NCBI RefSeq assembly: GCF_029504655.1
Contig: NZ_JAQFIL010000001.1
Location: 2,671,001 to 2,735,000, forward strand
DNA length: 64,000 nucleotides
Direction: 5' to 3'
From: Catalinimonas alkaloidigena
GTDB taxonomy: Bacteria; Bacteroidota; Bacteroidia; Cytophagales; Cyclobacteriaceae
Shown: positions 1 through 8,378 of the stretch, piece after piece
Layout: each line of letters begins with the position of its first letter
Numbering within the stretch: position 1 is the stretch's first letter
Program-made: the position numbers and the translations under genes
Notes under the pieces: model-generated
What the model saw: the letters and a program-made list of their open reading frames with translations, nothing else
Databases searched by the model: none
Told to the model about the DNA's origin: nothing

Positions 1-46
1 TAATCAGAGTGTTGAATCCAGGGCATGCTTGACTAAATTGGTGTTT

Positions 47-77
47 TTTCAGTTAAAGAGAATGTTTTATAACTTTG
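47..77 (+). promoter_or_regulatory. Candidate Bacteroidota promoter for the symporter operon
   Basis: A perfect TAnnTTTG minus-7 element (TAACTTTG, 70-77) is preceded 19 nt upstream by TTTC (47-50), a 3-of-4 match to the minus-33 TTTG element. This is the promoter form known for the primary sigma factor of Bacteroidota. Transcription would start near 84, giving a leader of about 90 nt. It is supported by pattern only. Confidence 0.4.
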
Positions 78-173
78 TGCTTTTAGAACTGAGAGACAAG
101 GTAAGTATTTTTAATTGGTTGAATAGTTCAAATTGACCAAACCTTAGCATCTTCTTCCTGTTAAATATTTAGC

Positions 174-1640
174 ATGCATATTATTGATATCCTTATTTTT
201 GTAGTCTACATGGTCGCCATGTTGGGCGTTGGTTTTTTCTTTTTTTCCAAAAACGAAGGTACTGACGATTATTATGTGGGAGGTAGAAATATGAGTAGCT
301 GGCATATTGGATTGTCAGTGGTGGCTACCGATGTGGGCGGTGGGTTTTCTGTAGGCCTGGGCGGCCTGGGTTTTGTCATGGGATTATCGGGAGCCTGGAT
401 GCTATTTACCGGATTAATCGGGGCCTGGCTGGCTGCGGTCTTTCTCATTCCTTTGATCAAAGGAAATCCAGCTTTTGCGAAATTCTATACCTTTCCTCAG
501 ATATTCGGTCATTTCTATGATAAGAAAACCGCACTCTTGGCAGGGTTGATTTCTGCTGTCGGCTATACTGGTTTTACCAGTTCCCAGATACTGGCAGGTG
601 CCAAATTAGCTTCCGGTACTTTTGTTGATTTAGACATGAACATGGCGCTCTGGATCATGGGTGCAGTAGCAGTGATTTATACCGTACTGGGAGGTATAAA
701 AGCTGTGATCTATACAGACACAGTGCAATGGATCATCCTTATGTCGGGGTTAATTTTTATTGCCTTACCAGTTGCTTACACTGCTGTAGGAGGCTGGGAA
801 GCAATTACAGCTACAGTGGCTCCTGAGATGCTGACCTTTACTAACATAAGATGGCAGGACTTGGTGAATTGGGGTGTCACTATCATCCCTATTTGGTTTG
901 TCGCTATGACATTATACCAGCGTATATACGCCTCCCGGGATGAGAAAACTGCCCGAAAGGCATGGTTTCTTGCAGGATTATTTGAGTGGCCAATCATGGC
1001 ATTTATGGGAGTGACTTTAGGCTTGCTCGCCAAAGTTGGGGCTGACCAGGGCATGTTTGATTATCTGGGAGCTGCGAATGTGTCAGCTACTGATCCCGAA
1101 ACCGGCCTGCCTATGTTACTGAGAACAGTACTGCCGGTGGGTTTGATGGGACTGGTGATGTCAGCTTATTTTTCTGCCGTACTTTCTACTGCGGACAGTT
1201 GTCTTATGGCAGCCTCCGGAAATATAGTTTCTGATCTTCTGTGCCGTCTTCTACCCATCAATGAAGAGGGAAAATCATTCTTACTGATCTCGCAGGGAGT
1301 GACTTTTATTCTCGGCGTTTTAGCCGTAGGATTGGCCTGGAAAATGACCAATGTGCTCAACCTCATGCTTTATTCATATGCGTTCCTTGTATCTGGCTTG
1401 CTGATACCAGTATTAGGGGCATTGTTTTGGAACAGAGGTAACCCGACTGCGGCATTCTTTTCAATGTTGACAGGAGGATGTGTCACGGTAGGGCTCTCGC
1501 TGGTAGTTTCAGCTGAACAAATGCCTTTCGGGCTTGATGCCAACGTATTCGGAATATTCGCTGCATTACTAATCTTTGTGGTGCTCTCCTACGTTGTTCC
1601 TAGTAACCAAACTGAAAACAAATCTTTGAAATATTCATAA
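174..1640 (+). CDS. Sodium:solute symporter (SSS family)
   Basis: This 488-aa polytopic inner-membrane protein should couple Na+ entry to uptake of an organic solute. It has many hydrophobic segments, starting at about residues 4-24. The DDYYVGGRNM stretch (31-40) after the first segment and GGIKAVIYTDTVQ (173-185) are typical of the SSS family. Length fits. The ATG at 174 is followed at once by a membrane segment, so the start looks right. Only 3 nt separate it from the acetyltransferase gene, and a racemase and an M20 amidohydrolase follow. That makes an amino acid or N-acyl amino acid a plausible substrate, but this is inferred from neighbours. Substrate cannot be read from the sequence. 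Confidence 0.9.
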   Translation: MHIIDILIFVVYMVAMLGVGFFFFSKNEGTDDYYVGGRNMSSWHIGLSVVATDVGGGFSVGLGGLGFVMGLSGAWMLFTGLIGAWLAAVFLIPLIKGNPAFAKFYTFPQIFGHFYDKKTALLAGLISAVGYTGFTSSQILAGAKLASGTFVDLDMNMALWIMGAVAVIYTVLGGIKAVIYTDTVQWIILMSGLIFIALPVAYTAVGGWEAITATVAPEMLTFTNIRWQDLVNWGVTIIPIWFVAMTLYQRIYASRDEKTARKAWFLAGLFEWPIMAFMGVTLGLLAKVGADQGMFDYLGAANVSATDPETGLPMLLRTVLPVGLMGLVMSAYFSAVLSTADSCLMAASGNIVSDLLCRLLPINEEGKSFLLISQGVTFILGVLAVGLAWKMTNVLNLMLYSYAFLVSGLLIPVLGALFWNRGNPTAAFFSMLTGGCVTVGLSLVVSAEQMPFGLDANVFGIFAALLIFVVLSYVVPSNQTENKSLKYS

Positions 1641-1643
1641 CAC

Positions 1644-2084
1644 ATGGAATTTAAATTTATAACAGCCATAGACCGGGCGACAATATTGGTAAAAAATGAA
1701 ATCGCTGAATTTTTGTATGCCCATTTAGATGAGTTTGGCGATAATATTCTTGACATAAAAAAATGCCTGGACTATGCCCTCAGCAATTACCCTCACCAAG
1801 GTGGCTTCGCACTTCTCTCCAAGGAAGGAGATCAGATCACCGGGGCGGTGATTATGTGTCAGACAGGTATGGAAGGCTATGTACCTGAAAACTTACTGGT
1901 ATACATAGCCGTTCACCGTGACCATCGCGGCAAAGGCTTAGGTAAACAGCTTATGCAGAAAGCCATTGACATGGCAAAAGGAAATATTGCGCTGCATGTA
2001 GAGCCAAATAATCCTGCCAAATTCTTGTATGAGAAGCTGGGATTTACCAACAAGTATTTAGAAATGAGACTAGAGAAGAAATAA
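1644..2084 (+). CDS. GNAT-family N-acetyltransferase
   Basis: A 146-aa cytoplasmic acetyl-CoA-dependent N-acyltransferase. The acetyl-CoA pyrophosphate loop R/Q-x-x-G-x-G/A is seen as RDHRGKGLGKQL (92-103). The C-terminal motif with N-P-A-x-x-x-Y-x-x-x-G-F is at about 121-134. Single-domain length is normal. It lies 3 nt after the symporter and 6 nt before the racemase, so the three are almost certainly co-transcribed. Acetylation of an imported or racemised amino acid, later reversed by the M20 hydrolase at 3274, is an attractive inference but is not proven by sequence. Confidence 0.85.
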   Translation: MEFKFITAIDRATILVKNEIAEFLYAHLDEFGDNILDIKKCLDYALSNYPHQGGFALLSKEGDQITGAVIMCQTGMEGYVPENLLVYIAVHRDHRGKGLGKQLMQKAIDMAKGNIALHVEPNNPAKFLYEKLGFTNKYLEMRLEKK

Positions 2085-2090
2085 AGCGTC

Positions 2091-3161
2091 ATGGCCTATA
2101 TAAAAATGAATAGAGAAAGTCTCAGGCATAATTTCCATTTCCTGAAAGACCTGTTTGATTCAAACGAATTGCACTGGGGAGTGGTATCTAAACTATTATG
2201 CGGAAATGAGCTCTTTCTTAAAGAACTGATCAATATGGGAGTAAGAGAAATTCATGATTCCCGCATCAGTAACCTAAGAAAAATTAAATCCATCAACCCA
2301 GAGGTACAGACAGTATATATCAAGCCTCCGGCCAAAGAAGCGGTAGAAGATATCATCAGTTATGCTGATGTGAGCATGAACACTGAATATTTTACGCTGA
2401 AGCTGCTTTCTGACGAAGCGGTTAAGCAAAAAAAGATTCACAAGGTGATCATTATGATAGAGACAGGGGATCTGAGGGAAGGCGTAATGGGTGATCATCT
2501 GATAGATTTTTATGCCCAAATTTTTGAATTGCCCGGCATTGAAATTATTGGAATCGGAACCAATCTGAATTGTCTGCATGGAGTGATGCCTTCACAGGAC
2601 AAGCTCATTCAGTTAAGCTTGTACAAGCAAATCATTGAACTCAAATTCAACCGAAAAATTCCCTGGATTTCCGGAGGTACTTCGGTGACCATTCCTTTGA
2701 TTATCAATAAGCAGATTCCAAAAGGTGTTAATCATTTTCGGGTAGGAGAGACTTTATATTTTGGAGTTAATCTCTTTGAAGAGAAGCTCATACCCGGTAT
2801 GAAAGATGATGTGTTTGAGTTTAGCGCGCAAATCATTGAAATCACTGAAAAGCCCATGTTGCCCATAGGTGAACTGGGGGCAAATCCCCAGGGTGATGTC
2901 ATGGAAGTTGATTCTAAACTTTATGGACAGACCCATTACCGTGCTATTTTAGATGTGGGCCTGCTGGATCTGGATCCCAAATATATCATTCCGATAAAAG
3001 ACAACTTTGAAGTGGTAGGTGCCAGTTCTGATATGCTGGTACTGGACTTGAAAAAAAATGAAACGAAGCTTAAAGTTGGGGATATGCTGCGCTTCCGTCT
3101 GAAATACATGGGGGCATTGCAGCTTTTAAACTCAGATTACATTGAAAAACGTATAGAATAA
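2091..3161 (+). CDS. PLP-dependent amino-acid racemase (ornithine/alanine racemase-like)
   Basis: A 356-aa fold-type III PLP enzyme of the alanine racemase N-terminal-domain family. The Schiff-base lysine is probably K34 in VVSKLLCGN (31-39). Barrel motifs include IETGDLREG (124-132), the phosphate-binding SGGTSVT (194-200) and HFRVGETLYFG (215-225). A beta-rich C-terminal part follows. The sequence resembles the ornithine racemase/YhfX branch more than the dimeric alanine racemase used for peptidoglycan, so a role in catabolism or conversion of a specific amino acid is more likely. The start is 6 nt after the acetyltransferase stop. Substrate is unknown. Confidence 0.8.
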   Translation: MAYIKMNRESLRHNFHFLKDLFDSNELHWGVVSKLLCGNELFLKELINMGVREIHDSRISNLRKIKSINPEVQTVYIKPPAKEAVEDIISYADVSMNTEYFTLKLLSDEAVKQKKIHKVIIMIETGDLREGVMGDHLIDFYAQIFELPGIEIIGIGTNLNCLHGVMPSQDKLIQLSLYKQIIELKFNRKIPWISGGTSVTIPLIINKQIPKGVNHFRVGETLYFGVNLFEEKLIPGMKDDVFEFSAQIIEITEKPMLPIGELGANPQGDVMEVDSKLYGQTHYRAILDVGLLDLDPKYIIPIKDNFEVVGASSDMLVLDLKKNETKLKVGDMLRFRLKYMGALQLLNSDYIEKRIE

Positions 3162-3172
3162 ATATTCACTTT

Positions 3173-3212
3173 TGTGTATTGAGTGACCTTGTTTCAGGTC
3201 GCTCAATACACA
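3173..3212 (+). terminator. Long hairpin after the racemase gene, possible terminator
   Basis: A 16-bp stem (3173-3188 with 3197-3212, one G-T wobble) closes an 8-nt loop 11 nt after the racemase stop. The 3' flank is AT-rich but has no clean T-run. It could end the symporter-GNAT-racemase transcript or be a processing or stability structure between it and the M20 gene. Confidence 0.5.
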
Positions 3213-3273
3213 TATGATATTATTAACCCTTCCGTACGCCAAAGATTCATAAAAATTAAAGAAGACATTTTTT

Positions 3274-4422
3274 ATGGAGAAATTATCTCCAATCATAGAC
3301 AAAGTAGTTCCACTACGCCATGAATTACATGAGCATCCCGAACTGTCTGGTCAGGAAATCAATACTGCGGATGCTATCTTAAATTTTTTGAAGCCTACTC
3401 AGCCTGATCACATACATACCAATGTAGGAGGGCATGGCATTATCATGACTTACGAAAGTGGAAAGCCGGGACCACACCTGATGTTTAGAGCCGAACTGGA
3501 TGCATTAAGAATTGAGGAAAAGAACGATATAGCCTATAAGTCTCGCTTTTCTGAAAGGGGCCACCTCTGTGGTCATGACGGTCATATGTCAATATTGGCG
3601 GGTTTAGGTTTTTACTTATCCGAATCAAGGCCAGCCTATGGAAAAGTCAGCTTGCTTTACCAGCCGGCTGAAGAAACAGGTGAAGGAGGATCGCAAGTGA
3701 TTGAAAGTGATGCATGGCAAGAGCAGAAGCCTGACTATTTATTTGCCTTGCATAACCTACCGGGCTTTCCGCTGAACAAACTGTTATTAAAGCCAGGAAT
3801 TTTTGCTGCTGCTTCTCAGGGCATGAAAACTATACTGAGGGGAAAAACGGCTCATGCAGCAAGACCCGAGCAGGCCAAAAGCCCGGCATTGGCATTAAGC
3901 CATATCATTCAGGATTTGCACGATTTCAAATCAGCAAATACTGAATATGATGACTTTGTACTGCTTACAGTAGTGCATGCAGTTCTGGGCACGCCTAGTT
4001 ACGGAATCACACCAGGACTGGCAGAGCTGGGAGTAACCTTACGAAGTTTTAGAAACGAAGACATGACTACACTGCAACATTGGGCAGAGAGTGTAATCAG
4101 CAGATGGGCAAATTCTGAAGGGCTTACTTATGATTTTCAATATTCAGAAGTTTTTCCCGCTACCATCAACCATCCGGAAGCTTATCAGTTCCTCACCGAC
4201 GCTGTCGCAGGACTTGATGTTAGTAGTGAAGTGTTAGATACTCCATTCCGCTGGTCAGAAGATTTTGGCTATTATACACGCGATTGTAAAACCTGTTTTT
4301 TTGGATTAGGCGCTGGCAGAGATACACCTGATCTACACCATGAAAATTATGATTTTCCAGACGAGATTATAGCAACCGGATTACAAGTGTTTACAGCTAT
4401 AATCAAGAATATTTTAGGTTAA
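3274..4422 (+). CDS. M20 family amidohydrolase (N-acyl amino acid / aminoacylase type)
   Basis: A 382-aa metal-dependent hydrolase of the M20D/aminoacylase group, predicted cytoplasmic as no signal peptide is seen. Visible metal and catalytic motifs are LCGHDGH (98-104), PAEETGEGG (131-139) with the E133/E134 pair, ALHN (H160) and a late HH near residues 352-353. Known members release free amino acids from N-acyl, hippuryl or indole-acetyl conjugates. It is 112 nt after the racemase and separated from it by a hairpin, so it may have its own transcript. With the GNAT and racemase it could form an acetylate-racemise-deacylate route; that is inference. Confidence 0.85.
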   Translation: MEKLSPIIDKVVPLRHELHEHPELSGQEINTADAILNFLKPTQPDHIHTNVGGHGIIMTYESGKPGPHLMFRAELDALRIEEKNDIAYKSRFSERGHLCGHDGHMSILAGLGFYLSESRPAYGKVSLLYQPAEETGEGGSQVIESDAWQEQKPDYLFALHNLPGFPLNKLLLKPGIFAAASQGMKTILRGKTAHAARPEQAKSPALALSHIIQDLHDFKSANTEYDDFVLLTVVHAVLGTPSYGITPGLAELGVTLRSFRNEDMTTLQHWAESVISRWANSEGLTYDFQYSEVFPATINHPEAYQFLTDAVAGLDVSSEVLDTPFRWSEDFGYYTRDCKTCFFGLGAGRDTPDLHHENYDFPDEIIATGLQVFTAIIKNILG

Positions 4423-4493
4423 TTAATAGCAGGATTTCAATGGTCTAAGTAAGTTGCTTAAGGGTTTTATTTTTTCAACGAACACCTATTGCT

Positions 4494-5588
4494 ATGACTG
4501 AACACTTCTTTTACAGTCTTGAACAAGGTTTTATAGATTATATGACTAATCGGCCCTATTGGACAGTTGTATTTGTGTTTTTTCTATCAATATTGGTAGG
4601 TTTAGCAATACGATGGGTTTTTGTCCGCTCTTTGAAAAATTACAACCGACTGAAGCCTGGTGTATTAATAGAATCATTCCTCAGAAATCTGAACCGAAGA
4701 ACGAAAGTCTTTTTTCCGCTACTGGTCTTTTATATTGCTCAGCTCTTTATTGATTTGCCGGATGAAACCACTGATCTTATAATCACTAAAGTTGCTCAGG
4801 CAGCACTAATTTTAGGTTTTGGCTGGGTATTATTGAGCTTAGTCAAAGTAGTGGAAGAGGTAGTGTTTGAGCACTACACTGTAAAAAGAGGAGATAGTCT
4901 AAAGAGTAAGAAGATACAGACCCAGTTACAGTTTATCAGAAGAGTATTGGTTGTAATTATCGTTGTACTGGTATTATCGGCCATTTTGCTCACTTTTGAT
5001 TCGGTTCGTAATATTGGTGCTACACTCTTAACGTCTGCCGGAGTTGCCGGAATTATTGTCGGATTTGCTGCACAAAAGTCAATTGCAAATTTTCTGGCAG
5101 GGCTTCAGATTGCTATTACGCAACCGATCAAAATTGATGACTCGGTAATTGTGGAAGGAGAGTGGGGGTGGATTGAAGAGATTACCCTTACTTATGTAGT
5201 TATCAAAATCTGGGACAAAAGGCGTTTGGTATTGCCTATTAATTATTTCATAGAAAAGCCCTTTCAGAACTGGACACGTACCTCTACCGAACTATTGGGG
5301 CCCGTCATGTTATACCTGGATTATACGCTACCTTTAGACGAGCTACGCAATGAACTGGATAAAATCCTTGCCAGGGAAAAACTTTGGGATAGAAAAACCA
5401 AAGTGGTCCAACTGGTAGATACTACAGAAAAATGTATTGCGGTAAGAATACTGGTAAGCGCGAAAGATGCACCCACCGCATTTGATTTGCGCTGTATTGT
5501 TAGAGAAAAATTAATAAATTTCGTCAGGGAAAAATATCCTGATGCATTGCCAGTGCATAGGATGTTTATGTTAGAACAGTCTACTTAA
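4494..5588 (+). CDS. mscS: MscS-family mechanosensitive ion channel
   Basis: A 364-aa inner-membrane channel that should open under membrane tension and release solutes after osmotic downshock. There are hydrophobic segments at about 22-43, 72-88, 98-118, 150-168 and 172-192. The Gly/Ala-rich pore helix (about 180-205) leads into the NFLAGLQIAITQPIKIDD stretch (199-216), which is diagnostic of MscS. A beta domain and a C-terminal alpha/beta domain follow. It has two or so more TM segments than minimal E. coli MscS. It is 10 nt upstream of a K+ channel gene, so the two are likely one transcription unit. Confidence 0.92.
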   Translation: MTEHFFYSLEQGFIDYMTNRPYWTVVFVFFLSILVGLAIRWVFVRSLKNYNRLKPGVLIESFLRNLNRRTKVFFPLLVFYIAQLFIDLPDETTDLIITKVAQAALILGFGWVLLSLVKVVEEVVFEHYTVKRGDSLKSKKIQTQLQFIRRVLVVIIVVLVLSAILLTFDSVRNIGATLLTSAGVAGIIVGFAAQKSIANFLAGLQIAITQPIKIDDSVIVEGEWGWIEEITLTYVVIKIWDKRRLVLPINYFIEKPFQNWTRTSTELLGPVMLYLDYTLPLDELRNELDKILAREKLWDRKTKVVQLVDTTEKCIAVRILVSAKDAPTAFDLRCIVREKLINFVREKYPDALPVHRMFMLEQST

Positions 5589-5598
5589 TCCATATCTG

Positions 5599-6426
5599 TT
5601 GAAGAAAAAATTACCATCAGGCCTGAGTACCAAAGAGCGCTTGTACCACATCATTTTTGAATCGGATACACAACCGGGTAAAGCCTTTGATGTTGCCTTA
5701 CTGATTGCGATACTGCTTAGTGTACTTACTGTAATGCTTGAAAGTGTAAATAGTTTTGCCAGCCAATACGGGAGCACAATCCGTACGGTGGAGTGGATTT
5801 TTACTGTAATGTTCACCGTAGAATACATTTTAAGAATCTACTGTGCCAGAAGAAGAACTGGTTATGTGCTTAGCTTTTATGGAATTGTAGATTTGATTTC
5901 TGTGATACCAACCTATCTGAGCTTAGTAGTGGTAGGGACACAGTACGTGTTGATGATCCGTATATTAAGATTGTTAAGAGTATTTAGAGTACTGAAGCTT
6001 TATCATTTTCTGGGAGAAGCAGAAGTCCTGGGTAGGGCACTCCGCCAAAGTGCTGCCAAGATTACGGTTTTTATCGGGACAGTAATCACTTTAATCTTTA
6101 TTGTAGGCTCTCTCATGTACCTGATTGAAGGCCCGGAAAATGGTTTTACCAGCATTCCTGTTAGTATTTACTGGGCAATCGTAACCCTGACAACAGTTGG
6201 CTACGGGGATATTGCCCCCCAAACAATAGCTGGCCAAACCCTGGCATCAGTGGTCATGATACTAGGCTATGGTATCATCGCAGTACCAACCGGTATTGTA
6301 TCGGTAGAGATCTCAAAAGCAGACACCAAAAAGCGCAGTGAGAAAAGTAAAGTGAAGTTAGTAAAGGCTGATAGAAAAGCCTGTACGCCACAAAGCCTGA
6401 CCTGGAAAAAAATAGAGGCCAGGTGA
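5599..6426 (+). CDS. Voltage-gated-type potassium channel, six TM
   Basis: A 275-aa channel with the six-segment Kv plan. S1 is at about 30-48 and S2 at about 62-80. S4 (121-134) has arginines or lysine every third residue (R121, R124, R127, R130, K133). S5 is at about 153-175. The pore loop has the K+ filter TVGYGD (199-204), and S6 is at about 210-232. The tail is short and basic. Translation probably starts at TTG 5599, because no ATG lies between the mscS stop and S1 and the TTG gives a short basic N-terminus of family-like length. The TTG start may keep expression low and coupled to mscS 10 nt upstream. Confidence 0.88.
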   Translation: MKKKLPSGLSTKERLYHIIFESDTQPGKAFDVALLIAILLSVLTVMLESVNSFASQYGSTIRTVEWIFTVMFTVEYILRIYCARRRTGYVLSFYGIVDLISVIPTYLSLVVVGTQYVLMIRILRLLRVFRVLKLYHFLGEAEVLGRALRQSAAKITVFIGTVITLIFIVGSLMYLIEGPENGFTSIPVSIYWAIVTLTTVGYGDIAPQTIAGQTLASVVMILGYGIIAVPTGIVSVEISKADTKKRSEKSKVKLVKADRKACTPQSLTWKKIEAR

Positions 6427-6464
6427 TATACTAAAAAATTTGACCAGTAAAAAAATAAGATTTC

Positions 6465-7295
6465 TTAGCGTAGTTTGATTCCACTTTCGGTAAAGGTGAT
6501 TTTCTTTTCTTTAAACAGATTGCCGGCAGCTTTCTTAAATGCTTTTTTGCTCATCTGGACAGCTGCCTGTACCTCTTCTGGGCTACTTTTATCATGAATA
6601 GGGAGAAACCCTCCTGCCTGCTGTAAAGCTTCCAATAAATCGGTTCGGGCGTTTTTCATTCCTCTTACGCCCTGTTGCTGTAAGCTAACATCTACTTTCT
6701 CATCCTCACGTATCTTTTTGACAAATCCCTGCATAACCTCACCAAGACGCACCTCCTGAAAAAGCTCATTATTATAAAGAAGTCCTTCATTTTTACGGTT
6801 GATCAGCACTTTATATCCCAGGGGTGTTTGGTCGTAAACCATTAGTTCTACTTCCTGTCCTTCTGACAGATCATCAAGTTCTCTCTGGATAAAAGCCTGA
6901 ATTTTGGAAATCGCTATAACTCTATCGGTTTTCGGGTCAGTAATAACCCTGACAATTACCTGATCGCCAACTTTTACAGGATGTAATTGCTCCCGATAGG
7001 GTAGGAGTAAGTCTTTGTTAATCCCCCAATCCAGAAAAGCACCTACCGTAGTCACATCTTTGACCAGCAAACTCGCAAATTCACCGGAAGTAGCTTTGGG
7101 CTGTTCAGTAATGGCAACCAGACGATCTTCAGAATCAGTATAAACAAAAACATTAACGGTATCACCAGGCTTTAATTCACCAACATAACGGTTGGGCAGG
7201 AGGATTTCTCCCTGTGAAGATTGAAGGTACATTCCATGGGGAGATTCCCTGTTGACTTCCAGTTCATTATATTCGCCGATCTTAAGATTTGTCAT
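6465..7295 (-). CDS. CvfB-family S1 RNA-binding protein
   Basis: A 276-aa cytoplasmic protein matching the CvfB/YitL plan. Several OB-fold S1-like units lie in the first ~210 residues; around residues 80-100 is a KDVTTVGAFLDWGINKDLLL-type S1 stretch. A C-terminal helical winged-helix-like part follows at about 218-276. Members are thought to bind RNA and affect virulence or stress gene expression post-transcriptionally. It is divergent from the TPR gene at 7350 (54 nt apart) and convergent with the K+ channel gene (38 nt apart), with no terminator seen between. Family assignment is good; the RNA target is unknown. Confidence 0.85.
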   Translation of the reverse strand: MTNLKIGEYNELEVNRESPHGMYLQSSQGEILLPNRYVGELKPGDTVNVFVYTDSEDRLVAITEQPKATSGEFASLLVKDVTTVGAFLDWGINKDLLLPYREQLHPVKVGDQVIVRVITDPKTDRVIAISKIQAFIQRELDDLSEGQEVELMVYDQTPLGYKVLINRKNEGLLYNNELFQEVRLGEVMQGFVKKIREDEKVDVSLQQQGVRGMKNARTDLLEALQQAGGFLPIHDKSSPEEVQAAVQMSKKAFKKAAGNLFKEKKITFTESGIKLR

Positions 7296-7349
7296 TATTT
7301 ATAAACTCTAGGGACTTTTTTAAGTTCTATTGTAAACTTTACAAACCCA

Positions 7350-8081
7350 ATGTCGGCAGAAAAATTCTATAGACAAGGAAAAAATCTATTTGATCAGGAA
7401 AATTATATCGAAGCGCTGAAAAACTTTCAGCTAGCCCTTAAAGAAAATCCTCAGGATCTGAACAGTTTGTATGCTCGTGCGATGAGCTATTTCAAACTCA
7501 CTGAATTTGAAAAGGCCATCAAAGATTTTGACCAGCTGGTGATGCAGGTACCTGATAATGCTACTTTCTGGAGCGAGCGCGCAGTGGCATTACATCTTTC
7601 CGGGCAAAATGAAAAAGCACTTATAAGCTTTAATAAAGCATTGGCGCTGGAGCCGGAAAATCCATACCGCTACTCCAGCAGAGCTTATGTAAAAGACCAT
7701 ATGAAAGATTATCAGGGAGCTATAGATGATTATACTAAAGCCATTGAGCTTGACCCTGAAGATGCGATCTCATACAACAACCGTGGGTTGGTTGAAGAAA
7801 AGTTAGGATACCAGGATAAAGCTAAAAGCAGCTTTAAGCGGGCTGATGAATTAGCCATCCCATCAAAAGAGAATATAGCAAATCAGCAAGCTTCAAATGT
7901 CGCTGATCATGCTAATCAAACAGAGTATAAAGATCAGCAAATCATCATAGAGTCAGAAGGGGAAGATACAAGGCCTGCTTTTAGCGAATATGTAAAAGTG
8001 ATAGCTTCAGTATTCTCCAGCAGGCAAGGCTGGAAAGAGTTTTTGGATTTTGTAAGTAGCAAGTTCAGAAGAAATAATTGA
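7350..8081 (+). CDS. Tetratricopeptide repeat protein
   Basis: A 243-aa protein with about five consecutive TPR units over residues 2-170. Each has the expected W/L-G-Y-A-x-A-P spacing, for example DYQGAIDDYTKAIELDP in the fourth unit. A variable, acidic linker and a C-terminal tail rich in F, S and K (about 205-243) follow. No signal peptide is seen, so it is probably a cytoplasmic or peripheral scaffold. It is 15 nt upstream of a small Lacal_2735-like gene and likely co-transcribed with it. The binding partner cannot be inferred. Confidence 0.85.
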   Translation: MSAEKFYRQGKNLFDQENYIEALKNFQLALKENPQDLNSLYARAMSYFKLTEFEKAIKDFDQLVMQVPDNATFWSERAVALHLSGQNEKALISFNKALALEPENPYRYSSRAYVKDHMKDYQGAIDDYTKAIELDPEDAISYNNRGLVEEKLGYQDKAKSSFKRADELAIPSKENIANQQASNVADHANQTEYKDQQIIIESEGEDTRPAFSEYVKVIASVFSSRQGWKEFLDFVSSKFRRNN

Positions 8082-8096
8082 TTTTAATTTCAAACC

Positions 8097-8282
8097 ATGT
8101 TCATCAATATGTTTAATTTATTTAAGAAGAAATCAGAAGTAGAAAAGCTGCAGGATAAGTATAAGAAACTGTTAGCCGAAGCACACAGTCTTTCACAGAG
8201 AGACCGCAAAGCTGGGGATATGAAAATGGCTGAAGCTGAAGAGGTTGCACAGAAAATTGAAAGAATAAAAGATAAGAAGTAA
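8097..8282 (+). CDS. Small Lacal_2735-family protein
   Basis: A 61-aa lysine- and glutamate-rich protein, largely helical (coiled-coil-like from about residue 14 to the end). It resembles the short Lacal_2735-type proteins common in Bacteroidota, which typically begin MFxLFKKKS and contain LQ-x-KY-x-KLL-x-EA. By that comparison the second methionine (codon at 8109) may be the true start. It follows the TPR gene by 15 nt. Function is unknown. Confidence 0.75.
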   Translation: MFINMFNLFKKKSEVEKLQDKYKKLLAEAHSLSQRDRKAGDMKMAEAEEVAQKIERIKDKK

Positions 8283-8378
8283 GTAATTTTTTTTGATGCC
8301 AGCAGACTGTAAAAATAGGCTCAAAGTAACCATTTGTCAGTTCAGAGGTTAAAACAGTGTATCTAAATTTTTTAAACT

